From NCBI RefSeq assembly GCF_020523825.1, contig NZ_JAJALK010000006.1, positions 186,001 to 250,000 of the forward strand: a stretch of 64,000 nucleotides of DNA, read 5' to 3'. Origin of the DNA: Methylobacterium brachiatum. GTDB lineage: Bacteria; Pseudomonadota; Alphaproteobacteria; Rhizobiales; Beijerinckiaceae. How positions within the stretch are numbered: position 1 is the stretch's first letter; each line of letters starts with the position of its first letter. Below are positions 37,196 through 45,800 of the stretch, in pieces. A program made the position numbers and the translations under genes. The notes below the pieces were generated by a model. It did not search any database. It saw nothing but the letters and a program-made list of their open reading frames with translations, and was not told the origin of the DNA.

Positions 37196-37531
37196 TTGCA
37201 GGTACTCGTTCGCGATAACAACGTCGATCAGGCGCTCCGCGTCCTCAAGAAGAAGATGCAGCGTGAAGGCATCTTCCGTGAGATGAAGCAGCGCAAGGCT
37301 TATGAGAAGCCGTCCGTCCGCAAGGCGCGCGAGAAGGCGGAAGCCGTCCGCCGCGCCCGCAAGCAGGCGCGCAAGACCGCGATCCGCGAGGGTCTGATCG
37401 CCGCTCCGAAGCCGAAGCCCCGTTTCCCGGCCGGCAGCCGCCGCCCCGGCTTCCCGTCGCCGTCCGCCGCCGGCCCGCAGGGCGGCAACGCCGCCGGCCA
37501 GGTTCCGGTGAACCCGGCGCCCGTCGCCTAA
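37196..37531 (+). CDS. rpsU: 30S ribosomal protein S21 with extended C-terminal tail
   Basis: An 111-residue S21, longer than the usual 70 or so. The core [20 protein letters not shown] and [18 protein letters not shown], then a basic [18 protein letters not shown] helix, is typical of alphaproteobacteria. The last 45 residues are a Pro/Gly/Ala-rich tail. The start is a TTG at 37196, fixed by family alignment, with AGAGGA upstream; a longer ATG-started frame is not supported. An intrinsic terminator follows. Confidence 0.92.
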   Translation: MQVLVRDNNVDQALRVLKKKMQREGIFREMKQRKAYEKPSVRKAREKAEAVRRARKQARKTAIREGLIAAPKPKPRFPAGSRRPGFPSPSAAGPQGGNAAGQVPVNPAPVA

Positions 37532-37554
37532 GACGTTCGTCCCCGAACGGTAGG

Positions 37555-37585
37555 AGCCCGGACCGCGCGAGCGGCCGGGCTTTTT
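37555..37585 (+). terminator. Intrinsic terminator of rpsU
   Basis: Stem AGCCCGG/CCGGGCT plus an inner CCGC/GCGG stem closing a GCGA tetraloop (GNRA type), with a single bulged A, followed by TTTTT. Confidence 0.88.
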
Positions 37586-37672
37586 GCGTTCGATCATCGC
37601 TTGGAGCGTGAGGGTTCCGGGCGCGGCCACAGCTACGGATACCCATCAGCCTCCCGTTCGTTGCCGAGCTCC

Positions 37673-37762
37673 GTCATAGCGAGCGCAGCGAAGCAACCCA
37701 GGGCTGCGCGCGCTTCCCGAACGTGGCGTTTCGCTGGGTTGCTTCGCTGCGCTCGCAATGAC
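37673..37762. repeat. Dispersed palindromic repeat with 28-bp arms
   Basis: Arms 37673-37700 and 37735-37762 are inverted copies matching at 27 of 28 positions, separated by 34 nt. A degenerate relative lies at 21238-21332, so this is a dispersed family rather than a one-off hairpin. Confidence 0.85.
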
Positions 37763-37912
37763 GGCAGAAGAGGCTGCAACCCACTGCCGGCAACCATCGT
37801 GTGCGGCTGAGCAGAATCGCAACTCGCGCATCTTCGCCGGGACAGAGCCTCCGCGGAGCCCGGATACGCGGCCCCCTCCCCTCATCGGGAGGAGGCGCGC
37901 CGCACCCCCGTT

Positions 37913-38305
37913 TCAGGCCGCCTTGGCGGCCATCGTGGCGTGCTCGGCCTGGACCAGCACGTCGAGCGCCCGCCAGGGCTTCTGCATGTAGACCGCCTGG
38001 TTGGGCAGGCGTTCGTCGCGGCTCGCCCCGGAGGTGACGACCACGCGCACGTCCGGCCAGCGGCGCTCGACCGCCTGCGCGAGCGACACGCCGTCCATGG
38101 CGCCCGGCAAGCGGATATCGGCGAACAGCAGCGCCACGGTGACGTCGGACCGCTCCAGCACCGAGAGCGCGGCCTCGGCGCTCTCGCAGGCAATCACGCC
38201 GAGATCGCTCTCTTCCAGGACCGCGGTCGCGAGGTCGCGCACCGCCGCGTCGTCCTCCACGACAAGGGCCACGGGGGCGGAACACTCGGGCTGTGCGCGA
38301 TCCAT
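37913..38305 (-). CDS. Single-domain response regulator
   Basis: A 130-residue receiver. Acidic pocket VVEDDA (Glu17, Asp18 and Asp19), phosphoacceptor Asp63 in LLFADIRLPG, Thr91 in VVVTSGAS and Lys109 in YMQKPW. AGGAG is 7 nt upstream of ATG 38305; the frame opens earlier but that extension lacks a ribosome site. The ADIRLPGxMDG pattern resembles receivers of the FixJ/CheY mix often found alone in Rhizobiales. No kinase partner is adjacent. Confidence 0.85.
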   Translation of the reverse strand: MDRAQPECSAPVALVVEDDAAVRDLATAVLEESDLGVIACESAEAALSVLERSDVTVALLFADIRLPGAMDGVSLAQAVERRWPDVRVVVTSGASRDERLPNQAVYMQKPWRALDVLVQAEHATMAAKAA

Positions 38306-38626
38306 GTAAATCTCCTGTTCTGGTTTGCGTTCGACCCCTCGACGGGTCGCGGCCTCATTGATGGACCGCTGATTCCCCGATTCGGCCATGGTGACCTGCG
38401 AGGAGCCGGCTCACAAGTGTCCCCGTGGTCGAGCCGTTCTTGCCCGCTCCGCGATCAAGCGGCGCCATTTTTGCTCGGATCGCCCGAAAATGGCGCAGCT
38501 GGGTCGCGGTTAAGAAACTGTTCACCCGTGTGGACCGACTGTTAATCTCATTCGCGGGCACCCGTTCCGTTCCGGGGGTGACCTTCAGCGGATCGCGCAC
38601 GGACCACAGAAGGATCGACGTCCGAC
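38306..38626. other. 321-bp divergent intergenic region with a long dyad
   Basis: Lies between the receiver gene and the amidotransferase gene. Besides the dyad at 38462-38496 I see only AT-richer stretches (near 38508-38556) that could be promoters. Confidence 0.5.
38462..38496. promoter_or_regulatory. 10-bp perfect dyad GCGCCATTTT / AAAATGGCGC
   Basis: Arms 38462-38471 and 38487-38496; the 15-nt interior can pair further (TCGG/CCGA). It sits in a divergent promoter region, so an operator or a small structured RNA are both possible. Confidence 0.5.
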
Positions 38627-39415
38627 ATGTGCCGTTTCCTCGCCTATAGCGGTGAGCCGGTCTTTCTCTCGGACCTGGTCTGCGCGCCGACGCATTCGCT
38701 GGTGCACCAATCCCTGCACGCCGACGAGGGGAAGACCGAGACCAACGGCGACGGGTTCGGCATCGGCTGGTACGGCGAGCGCCCGGAGCCCGGCGTCTAT
38801 CGCGACATCTCCCCGGCCTGGTCGGACGAGAACCTGACCAACCTGTGCGGCCAGGTGCGTGCGCGGACCTTCTTCGCCCATGTCCGCGCCTCGACCGGCA
38901 CTGCCACGGCCCGGGCAAATTGCCATCCGTTCGTCTACGGGCGGCACCTGTTCATGCATAACGGCCAGATCGGCGGCTATCACCGCATCAAGCGGCGGCT
39001 GGAAGCGCTGATCCCGGACACGTTCTACGATCACCGGCGCGGCAGCACCGATTCCGAGGCGACTTTCCTGCTGGCCCTGGCCAACGGGCTCGAGCAGGAC
39101 CCGGTCGGCGCCATGGCCCGCACCCTGGAAACGGTCCGCGGCCTGATGAAGGAGGCGGGCGTCTCGGAGCCGCTGCGCTTCACCGCCCTGCTTACCGACG
39201 GCGAGACGCTGACCGCCTATCGCTGGGCCTGCGACGGCCGGCCGCCGAGCCTGTATTTCCGCGATGGCCCGGGCGGGATCGTCGTCGTGTCCGAGCCGAT
39301 CGACGGCTGCCGCGAGGGCTGGCAGGTCGTTCCGAAGGGCGGCACCCTGCGGGCCCGACACGGCAGCGCCACCATCGTCTCGGGCCCCGAGGCCATCCGC
39401 TCCCGCGCCGCCTGA
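38627..39415 (+). CDS. Class II glutamine amidotransferase (YafJ/EgtC-like)
   Basis: A 262-residue Ntn-hydrolase. Met1 is followed by the nucleophile Cys2 (MCRFLAYSGEP), with NGDGFGIGWYG, FFAHVRAST and NCHPFVYGRHLFMHNGQIGGY as the conserved glutaminase motifs. It lacks a synthase domain, so it is a stand-alone amidohydrolase like E. coli YafJ or EgtC, which removes glutamate in ergothioneine synthesis. No egtB/D is nearby, so the substrate remains open. Confidence 0.88.
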   Translation: MCRFLAYSGEPVFLSDLVCAPTHSLVHQSLHADEGKTETNGDGFGIGWYGERPEPGVYRDISPAWSDENLTNLCGQVRARTFFAHVRASTGTATARANCHPFVYGRHLFMHNGQIGGYHRIKRRLEALIPDTFYDHRRGSTDSEATFLLALANGLEQDPVGAMARTLETVRGLMKEAGVSEPLRFTALLTDGETLTAYRWACDGRPPSLYFRDGPGGIVVVSEPIDGCREGWQVVPKGGTLRARHGSATIVSGPEAIRSRAA

Positions 39416-39537
39416 CCGGGTTCCGGCGGCGAACGCTCCGATCCGACCTCAGCCATGCCGCGAGCGGGATTGCCGATCCGCGCCACGTTGCCACATGTCG
39501 GCCACGGCCGAGCATGCGGCCGGGCGGGAATTGACCG

Positions 39538-40971
39538 ATGTATCCGGATACCGAGCTTCACATTGCCGGACGCTGGCGCGCGGGCGCCGACCGGGAGACC
39601 CTGGGCGTCCTGAATCCGGCCACGGGCGAGACGATCGGCCAATGCGCCGTCGCCACCACGGCGGATCTCGACGAGGCCCTGGCCGCGGCCGCCCGTGCCT
39701 TCCCGGCTTGGCGGAAGGTGTCGGCATTCGAGCGCGGCAAGCTGATGCGCAAGGCCGCCGACCTGCTGCGCAGCCGCGCCGACGAGATCGCCCGCATCAT
39801 GACCCAGGAGCAGGGCAAGCCGCTGGCCGAGTCGCGGGTCGAGACCCTGGCGGCCGCCGACATCATCGACTGGTTCGCCGAGGAGGGTAAGCGCGCCTAC
39901 GGCCGCGTCATCCCGGCCCGCGCCGACGGCGTGCTGCAGGCGGTGGTGCGCGAGCCCGTCGGCCCGGTGGCCTGCTTCACCCCCTGGAACTTCCCGATCA
40001 ACCAGGCGGTCCGCAAGATCTCGGCGGCGCTCTGCACCGGCTGCACGGTGATCCTCAAGGGCCCCGAGGACACGCCGGCGAGCTGCGCCGCCCTGGTCCG
40101 CGCCTTCCTGGATGCCGGCATCCCGGGCGATGCCCTGTCGCTGGTCTACGGCGACCCGGGGACGATCTCGGCCTACCTGATCCCGCACCCGGTGATCCGC
40201 AAGATCTCGTTCACCGGCTCGACGGTGATCGGCAAGAAGCTCGCGGCGCTGGCCGGCGAGCACATGAAGCGCGCCACGATGGAGCTCGGCGGCCACGCCC
40301 CGGTGATCGTGTTCGGCGATGCCGACGTGGAGAAGGCCGTCTCGGTCCTCGCCCCGTCGAAGTTCCGCAATGCCGGCCAGGTCTGCGTCTCGCCGACCCG
40401 GTTCCTGGTCCACGATTCGGTGTTCGACCGGTTCGTCGAGGGCTTCACCAGCCACGCCAAGAGCCTGAAGGTCGGTGACGGCCTCGACCCCGATACCAAG
40501 ATGGGCCCGCTGATCCACGGGCGTCGCCTGGAGGCGATCGAGGCGCTCACCGCCGATGCCGAATCGGCCGGGGCGTCGCTGCGGGCCGGCGGTAAGCGAA
40601 TCGGCAACCGCGGCAACTTCTTCGAGCCGACGGTCTTCACCGAGGTGCCGCTGACCGCCCGGATGATGAACGAGGAGCCGTTCGGCCCGGTGGCCATGAT
40701 CAACCGGTTCTCGGAGGACGAGGAGGCGCTCACCGAGGCCAACCGCCTGCCCTACGGGCTCGCGGCCTACGCCTATACCCGCTCGGCCGAGCGGGCCGCG
40801 CGGGTGGCGAACAGGGTGGAGAGCGGGATGATCTCGATCAACCACCACGGCCTCGCGGTGCCGGAGACGCCCTTCGGCGGCGTCAAGGAATCCGGCTACG
40901 GCAGCGAGGGCGGCTCGGAAGCGCTCGACGCCTATCTGGTGACCAAGTTCGTCACGCAGGCCAACTTCTGA
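39538..40971 (+). CDS. NAD(P)-dependent aldehyde dehydrogenase (succinate-semialdehyde type)
   Basis: A 477-residue ALDH. Catalytic Cys283 is in [12 protein letters not shown] and general-base Glu249 in [11 protein letters not shown]; Asn151 in [11 protein letters not shown] completes the oxyanion site. [14 protein letters not shown] is the cofactor loop. The close match of [13 protein letters not shown] and [18 protein letters not shown] is to GabD-like enzymes, so oxidation of succinate semialdehyde or a similar aldehyde is likely. It is monocistronic as far as can be seen. Confidence 0.88.
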   Translation: MYPDTELHIAGRWRAGADRETLGVLNPATGETIGQCAVATTADLDEALAAAARAFPAWRKVSAFERGKLMRKAADLLRSRADEIARIMTQEQGKPLAESRVETLAAADIIDWFAEEGKRAYGRVIPARADGVLQAVVREPVGPVACFTPWNFPINQAVRKISAALCTGCTVILKGPEDTPASCAALVRAFLDAGIPGDALSLVYGDPGTISAYLIPHPVIRKISFTGSTVIGKKLAALAGEHMKRATMELGGHAPVIVFGDADVEKAVSVLAPSKFRNAGQVCVSPTRFLVHDSVFDRFVEGFTSHAKSLKVGDGLDPDTKMGPLIHGRRLEAIEALTADAESAGASLRAGGKRIGNRGNFFEPTVFTEVPLTARMMNEEPFGPVAMINRFSEDEEALTEANRLPYGLAAYAYTRSAERAARVANRVESGMISINHHGLAVPETPFGGVKESGYGSEGGSEALDAYLVTKFVTQANF

Positions 40972-41013
40972 TCACGACCCGGCGCGTCGCCGCAAGCGGC
41001 GCGCCGACATCCG

Positions 41014-41220
41014 TCAGTAATGCGGCGGCGGCGGTTCCGGCCCGCGCGGCGCGGACCGGGCCGCCGCCTCCTCGACCTGATCCCGCAGCGCCGCGACCTG
41101 GCGGACCAGCCGGTCGATCACCCGCCACTGCTCCGTGACGGTGCGGTTCAGATCCTCGATGACCGAGTCCTGCTCGGTGAGGCGCATCTCCAGGCGATCG
41201 ATGCGGGTGGGCTCGTCCAT
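41014..41220 (-). CDS. slyX: SlyX family protein
   Basis: A 68-residue coiled-coil protein (IDRLEMRLTEQDSVIEDLNRTVTEQ is the SlyX helix) ending in the typical Pro-rich PEPPPPHY tail. Its function is unknown. The ATG at 41220 gives the canonical length; a longer frame opens at 41253. Confidence 0.88.
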   Translation of the reverse strand: MDEPTRIDRLEMRLTEQDSVIEDLNRTVTEQWRVIDRLVRQVAALRDQVEEAAARSAPRGPEPPPPHY

Positions 41221-41280
41221 GGCCGGTCTCCAATCCGGCCCGCGATACCGCATCTGCGGCCGGTTTCCGACCGCGCCGGC

Positions 41281-42429
41281 TTACGCCGCTTGCACCCGCT
41301 CCGCCACCGCGACCCGGTCGCGCCCGCCATGTTTGGCGACGTAGAGTGCGGCATCGGCCCGACGCATCAGCGCCTCGTAATCGACCCCGTCCCGGGCCTG
41401 CGCGATCCCGATGCTGACGCTGACCTGCAGGTCCGGCAGTTCCGAGACCGACAGGCTCGCGAAGGTCCGGCGCAGCTCCTCGGCCCGCGCCAGGGCCTCG
41501 GCCGGGGAGACGTCGGGCAGCAGGCAGGCGAATTCCTCGCCGCCCAGCCGGCCGAGCACCGCCTCCCGGGGCAGCAGGGAGGCCGCCATGGTGCAGAACC
41601 CGACCAGCACGGCGTCGCCGACCGCGTGGCCGTGGACATCGTTGACCGCCTTGAACCGGTCGAGGTCGAACAGCAGCAGGGCCACATCCCGGCGCGTGGC
41701 GAGGGCCGCCGCCGCGGCCTCGGCGAAGGCCCGCCGGTTGGGGATTCCCGTGAGCGGGTCCGTCGCCGCGGCGAGGCGCTGCTCGCGCTCGGCCCGTTCC
41801 TTGACCAGGGCCATGCAGGTGAAGGCCAGGGCGATCGAGAACAGCAGCGTGACGAAGCACAGGATCGCCACCCAGGGCGAGGTCAACGGGTTCAGCCTCG
41901 GGGGCGGCGGCGCCAGAAGCGTCGACGGGATGCGCACAAGGTAGAAGGTGGCGTGCAGCCCCAGCGTGGTCACGGCCGCCACCCGCGAGGCGAGGCGCTC
42001 GCCGCGGCCGCGCCAGAACGCGCGGGCCGAATCGGCGGAATAGAGGGCCGCCACCGCGGACGCGTACACGATCCGGGCCTCCATCGATCCGTAGAAGGCC
42101 GGCACCAGGCAGAGCACGCACCAAATGGCGGCCCCCGCGAGCGCCAGGCCGATCCGGATCGGCCGCCCCTCGAACGAGCGGACGCCGCTCCAGATCAGCC
42201 CATAGGCCGCCAGCACGACGGCGTTGGACAGCGCGATCGATACGAGGTCGGGAATCTGGCCGCGCAGGGCGAGGCCGGCGGAGCCGACGGCACCGAGAAT
42301 ATGCGCGGCGCCCCACAGCGCCAGGGCGCGCGACGCCGGCGCCTGCCGCCACGACAGAACGAACAGCGTGCCGACCAGCAAGGTCATCACGGAACTAACG
42401 ATCAGCAGGGTGGCTGGATCGAGATGCAC
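41281..42429 (-). CDS. Membrane-bound diguanylate cyclase (GGDEF)
   Basis: A 382-residue protein with about six N-terminal membrane helices (residues about 5-205; no recognised sensor family) and a C-terminal GGDEF domain. The active site is GGEEF (296-300), with DLDRFKAVNDVHGHAVGD carrying the substrate- and metal-binding residues. The RxxD inhibitory site expected at 287-290 is absent (PREA), so product inhibition is unlikely by this route. It should make c-di-GMP, affecting motility and surface growth. The start is GTG 42429. Confidence 0.88.
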   Translation of the reverse strand: MHLDPATLLIVSSVMTLLVGTLFVLSWRQAPASRALALWGAAHILGAVGSAGLALRGQIPDLVSIALSNAVVLAAYGLIWSGVRSFEGRPIRIGLALAGAAIWCVLCLVPAFYGSMEARIVYASAVAALYSADSARAFWRGRGERLASRVAAVTTLGLHATFYLVRIPSTLLAPPPPRLNPLTSPWVAILCFVTLLFSIALAFTCMALVKERAEREQRLAAATDPLTGIPNRRAFAEAAAAALATRRDVALLLFDLDRFKAVNDVHGHAVGDAVLVGFCTMAASLLPREAVLGRLGGEEFACLLPDVSPAEALARAEELRRTFASLSVSELPDLQVSVSIGIAQARDGVDYEALMRRADAALYVAKHGGRDRVAVAERVQAA

Positions 42430-42847
42430 GGCGTTCTATCAGTCTCCGACTCGGACGATAGCACGAGCCATCTGATATTGGCCGGACCTCAACGCACGTT
42501 CCGGCTCATTTCGCACCGGAGCGACGAAAATACCGCGCCGATGCTTACACGTCAGCGCGATAGCAACCTTCGGTTGTGATGTCGCGGGACACCTCAGGCT
42601 AGTCCGGCCGCCCAGACCTTGGGCGGCTGTGCCTCTTCAGGCCCGATGCGCCATGGATGCTGCGCAGTACTGGACGCCACCGAACGGGCGCGAGGCCCGC
42701 CCTCCTGGGGGCCGGTCGCGGTCCACGACGAGGGCTCGCCTGGTCTTGCTTGGTGCCCCCTCCGACCCGGCGCCCCTATCCTGAGGCGCCCGGCGATCGG
42801 AGGGCACGTCACGATGAGGGCGCGGGTGGGGACAAGGCCGAGACACA
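42430..42847. other. 418-bp intergenic region with one strong hairpin
   Basis: Between the 3' end of the large NRPS gene and the start of the diguanylate cyclase. It has a hairpin at 42607-42627, no supported gene, and no tRNA. Confidence 0.55.
42607..42627. terminator. Hairpin downstream of the NRPS gene
   Basis: GCCGCCCA, 5 nt, TGGGCGGC: a perfect 8-bp stem, 220 bp past the NRPS stop. No T-run follows, so a terminator role is uncertain. Confidence 0.35.
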
Positions 42848-45800
42848 CTATCCCGCGTCGCGCGCCGCGTGGATCACCGGCACCGCCGGCGCCCCTTCCC
42901 ACTCGGTGTTGGCGGGGATCGATTCGCCCTTCATCACGATCGTGAGCGGGCGCAGGCGCGCGTAGTCGCCGACCTTGGTGTCGTACAGGACCGTCGCGAA
43001 CGACCCGACCGAGACGCCGCGGCCGACCACGACGCGGCCGATCTTCATGATCCGGTCCTCGTACAGGTGGGTCTGCAGCGCGGAGACGCGGTTGATCGTG
43101 GCGTAGTCACCGATCGACACGCAATCGAACTCGGTGATGTCGGTGGTGAGCATGCACACGCCCTTGCCGACCTTCACGCCGAACAGGCGCAGGGCCCAGG
43201 GCAGGAACGGCGTGCCCTGCAGGTGCTCGAGCAGCACCTTGCCGGCGAGGCCCCAATAGGCCACCGCGATCGCCTCGGTGCGCATCGCCCACCAGGACCA
43301 CATCGGCTGCATGCCGGGCTTGTAGACGCCCATCAGCAGCCACTTCATCGCGATGACCGCGGCGGACTGGATCAGCGCGATGCAGACGCTGGCGGTGACG
43401 AAGCTGACGGCCAGCCCGGTCCAATCCTTCTCCAGGATCGCCGGATAGAAGTACCAGTCGATCACGGTGATCGCCAGGGTGATGTAGAGCATCGGCGAGA
43501 ACGAGGTCGCGAACGCCTCGAACACGCCGCGCCGGATCTTCGGCCACATCCCGGGCTCGTAGGTCTGGGCGTTCGATCCGAGATCGACCTTCTGGCGGGC
43601 GGGCAGCCGGATCGGCGGCGAGCCGAACCAGGTCTCGCCGGGGCTCATCGCGTCGTTGGCCGGCGGCTTCGACTTGATGCCGATCAGCACGTCGTCCGGG
43701 ATGACGGCGCCGGGCGGGACCACGGCATCGTTGCCGACGAAGACCCGCGCCCCGGTGCGCACCGGCTCGAGATGCATCCAGCCGCGGCGGATCTCCTCCT
43801 CGCCGTACACGACCTCGTCGGCGATGAAGTTCTTCGCGCCGACCTCGGCGAGATCGTAGCGGCCGGCGAGGTTGGTCGAGATCTCGGCGCCGTGGCCCAT
43901 ATTGGCGCCCATCAGCCGGTACCAGGCGCGCATGTAGACCGTGGCGAACAGCGACGAGAGCGTCTCCAGCGTCACCTCGACGGCGAGCGCCAGCGACCAC
44001 TTGCGCAGGTAGAACAGCGAGTGGACCGAGTAGGTGCCCGAGCGGGTCCGCGGCAGCACGATCCAGCGGATGCCGGCGATCAGCAGCACCGTGCCGGCGG
44101 TCATCAGCATGGCGGTCGGCCAGGTGAGGATCGGCAGGTACCAGTGGTAGTCGACATCGGTGATGTCGGAGAGCGAATCCGAGATCTGGTCGAAGATGAA
44201 GAAGGCCGGGAAGATCGGCAGCAGGCCGACCGCCGGGATCGCGCCGAGCAGCACGATATAGGCCGCCGCGAAGGCGGCACGGCGCGGGAAGGAGGCCTCG
44301 GCCGCCGCCGGCAGCTCGGCCGGGTTCGCCAGGCCGACCTTGCGGCCGGGGGAACCATCCCAGATCTCGGCCGGGCCGACCCGGGTGCCGGTCGGGATCG
44401 TGGTGAGGTCGGCGATCTCGGCCTGCGCGCCGATCACCGTGTCGTGGCTGATCACGCAGGAGGTGCCGATCGCGGCATCCGCGCCGATCTCGACGGAGCC
44501 GATCACCAGCTCGTTGCCGACGATCTCGGCATTGGCGATCACCAGCCGGCCGCCGAGCGACGCGCCGTCGCCGATGGTGAGCAAGTCGGGGGCGCCGATC
44601 TCGATGTCGGAGATCAGCGCGTCGCGGCCGACCTTGGCCCCCATCAGCCGCAGGTAGACCGAGATCGCCGGCGAGCCCTGGAGCCACTTCACGTGGACCA
44701 GGGGTGCCAGACGCTGCGCCAGCCACCAACGGTAGTAATAGGCGCCCCAGAGCGGGTAGCGGCCGGGCTTGGTCTTGCCGAGAACCAGCCACTTGCCCGC
44801 CACCGCGACCACCGCGGTCACGCCGTTGATCGCGATGTAGACGAGGAGCAGCACACCCAGTTCGGCGAAGAAGCTGAGGCCGCCGCCAGTCAGCAGCAGG
44901 TAGGTCACGAACATGCCGAGCCACTGCGCGGTGGCCAGCGCGATGACGAAGGGCAGCGCGACGGCCTGGGCCAGCCCGCACAGGGCCCGCCGCAGCAACG
45001 GCGGCGGTTCGAAGCTCAGGTCGCGGACCGAGGCCGCCGCGCCCATGCCGCCGGTGCGGGCGATCAGCGCGTCGGCCATCGCCCGCATGGTGCGCAGGGC
45101 GTAGACGTCCGGCAGGGTGATGCCGGCGAGCGCCGGGGCCTCGCGCACCGCCGAGACGAAGCGGGCAGCCAGCAGCGAGTGCCCGCCGAGATCGGCGAAG
45201 AAATCGCCCTCCAGCGGGATCGGCTGGTTGCCGAAGACCTGCTTGGCCGCGGCGACCAGCGCCGCTTCCGTCTCGTTGGCCGGGGGTTCCTGCTCGCCGT
45301 CGGCCGACACGACCGTGAGCGGGGCGATCTTCAGCGCCTTGCGGTCGACCTTGCCGGAGGTCAGGCGCGGCAGGGTCTCGGCCAGCTCGAAATGGCCGGG
45401 CACCATGTAGGGCGGCATCTGGCCGGCGAGCGTCCGGCGTAAGGTGGCGGTGTCCACCGTCCGGCCGCGCTCGGGGATCAGGAAGGCGACGAGCCGGTCG
45501 ACGCCGTCGTCCTGGCGCAGCACCACGGCGGCCTGGTTGATGTCGGGCACGCTGCGGATCCGCGCCTCGATCTCGCCGAGCTCGACCCGGAAGCCGCGGA
45601 TCTTCACCTGGTCGTCGATGCGGCCGTGGAACAGGATCCGCCCGGCGGCATCGAGCGAGACCGCATCGCCCGAGCGGTAGAGGATCGAGTCGGTCCCGTC
45701 CGAGGCGAACGGGTTGGCGATGAACTTTTCCGCCGTGAGTTCGGGCCGCGCGAGGTACCCGCGGGCGACGCCGGGACCGCCGATCAGCAACTCGCCCTGC

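Larger units (their letters stand above)
37532..37912. other. 381-bp intergenic region: rpsU terminator plus palindromic repeat
   Basis: Contains the terminator at 37555-37585 and the dispersed repeat at 37673-37762. The remainder (37763-37912) shows no gene. Confidence 0.7.

Noticed and set aside
42594..42902. Overlapping short ORFs downstream of the NRPS gene
   Set aside because: Composition and lack of ribosome sites suggest chance ORFs; the 8-bp hairpin is the only clear signal there.
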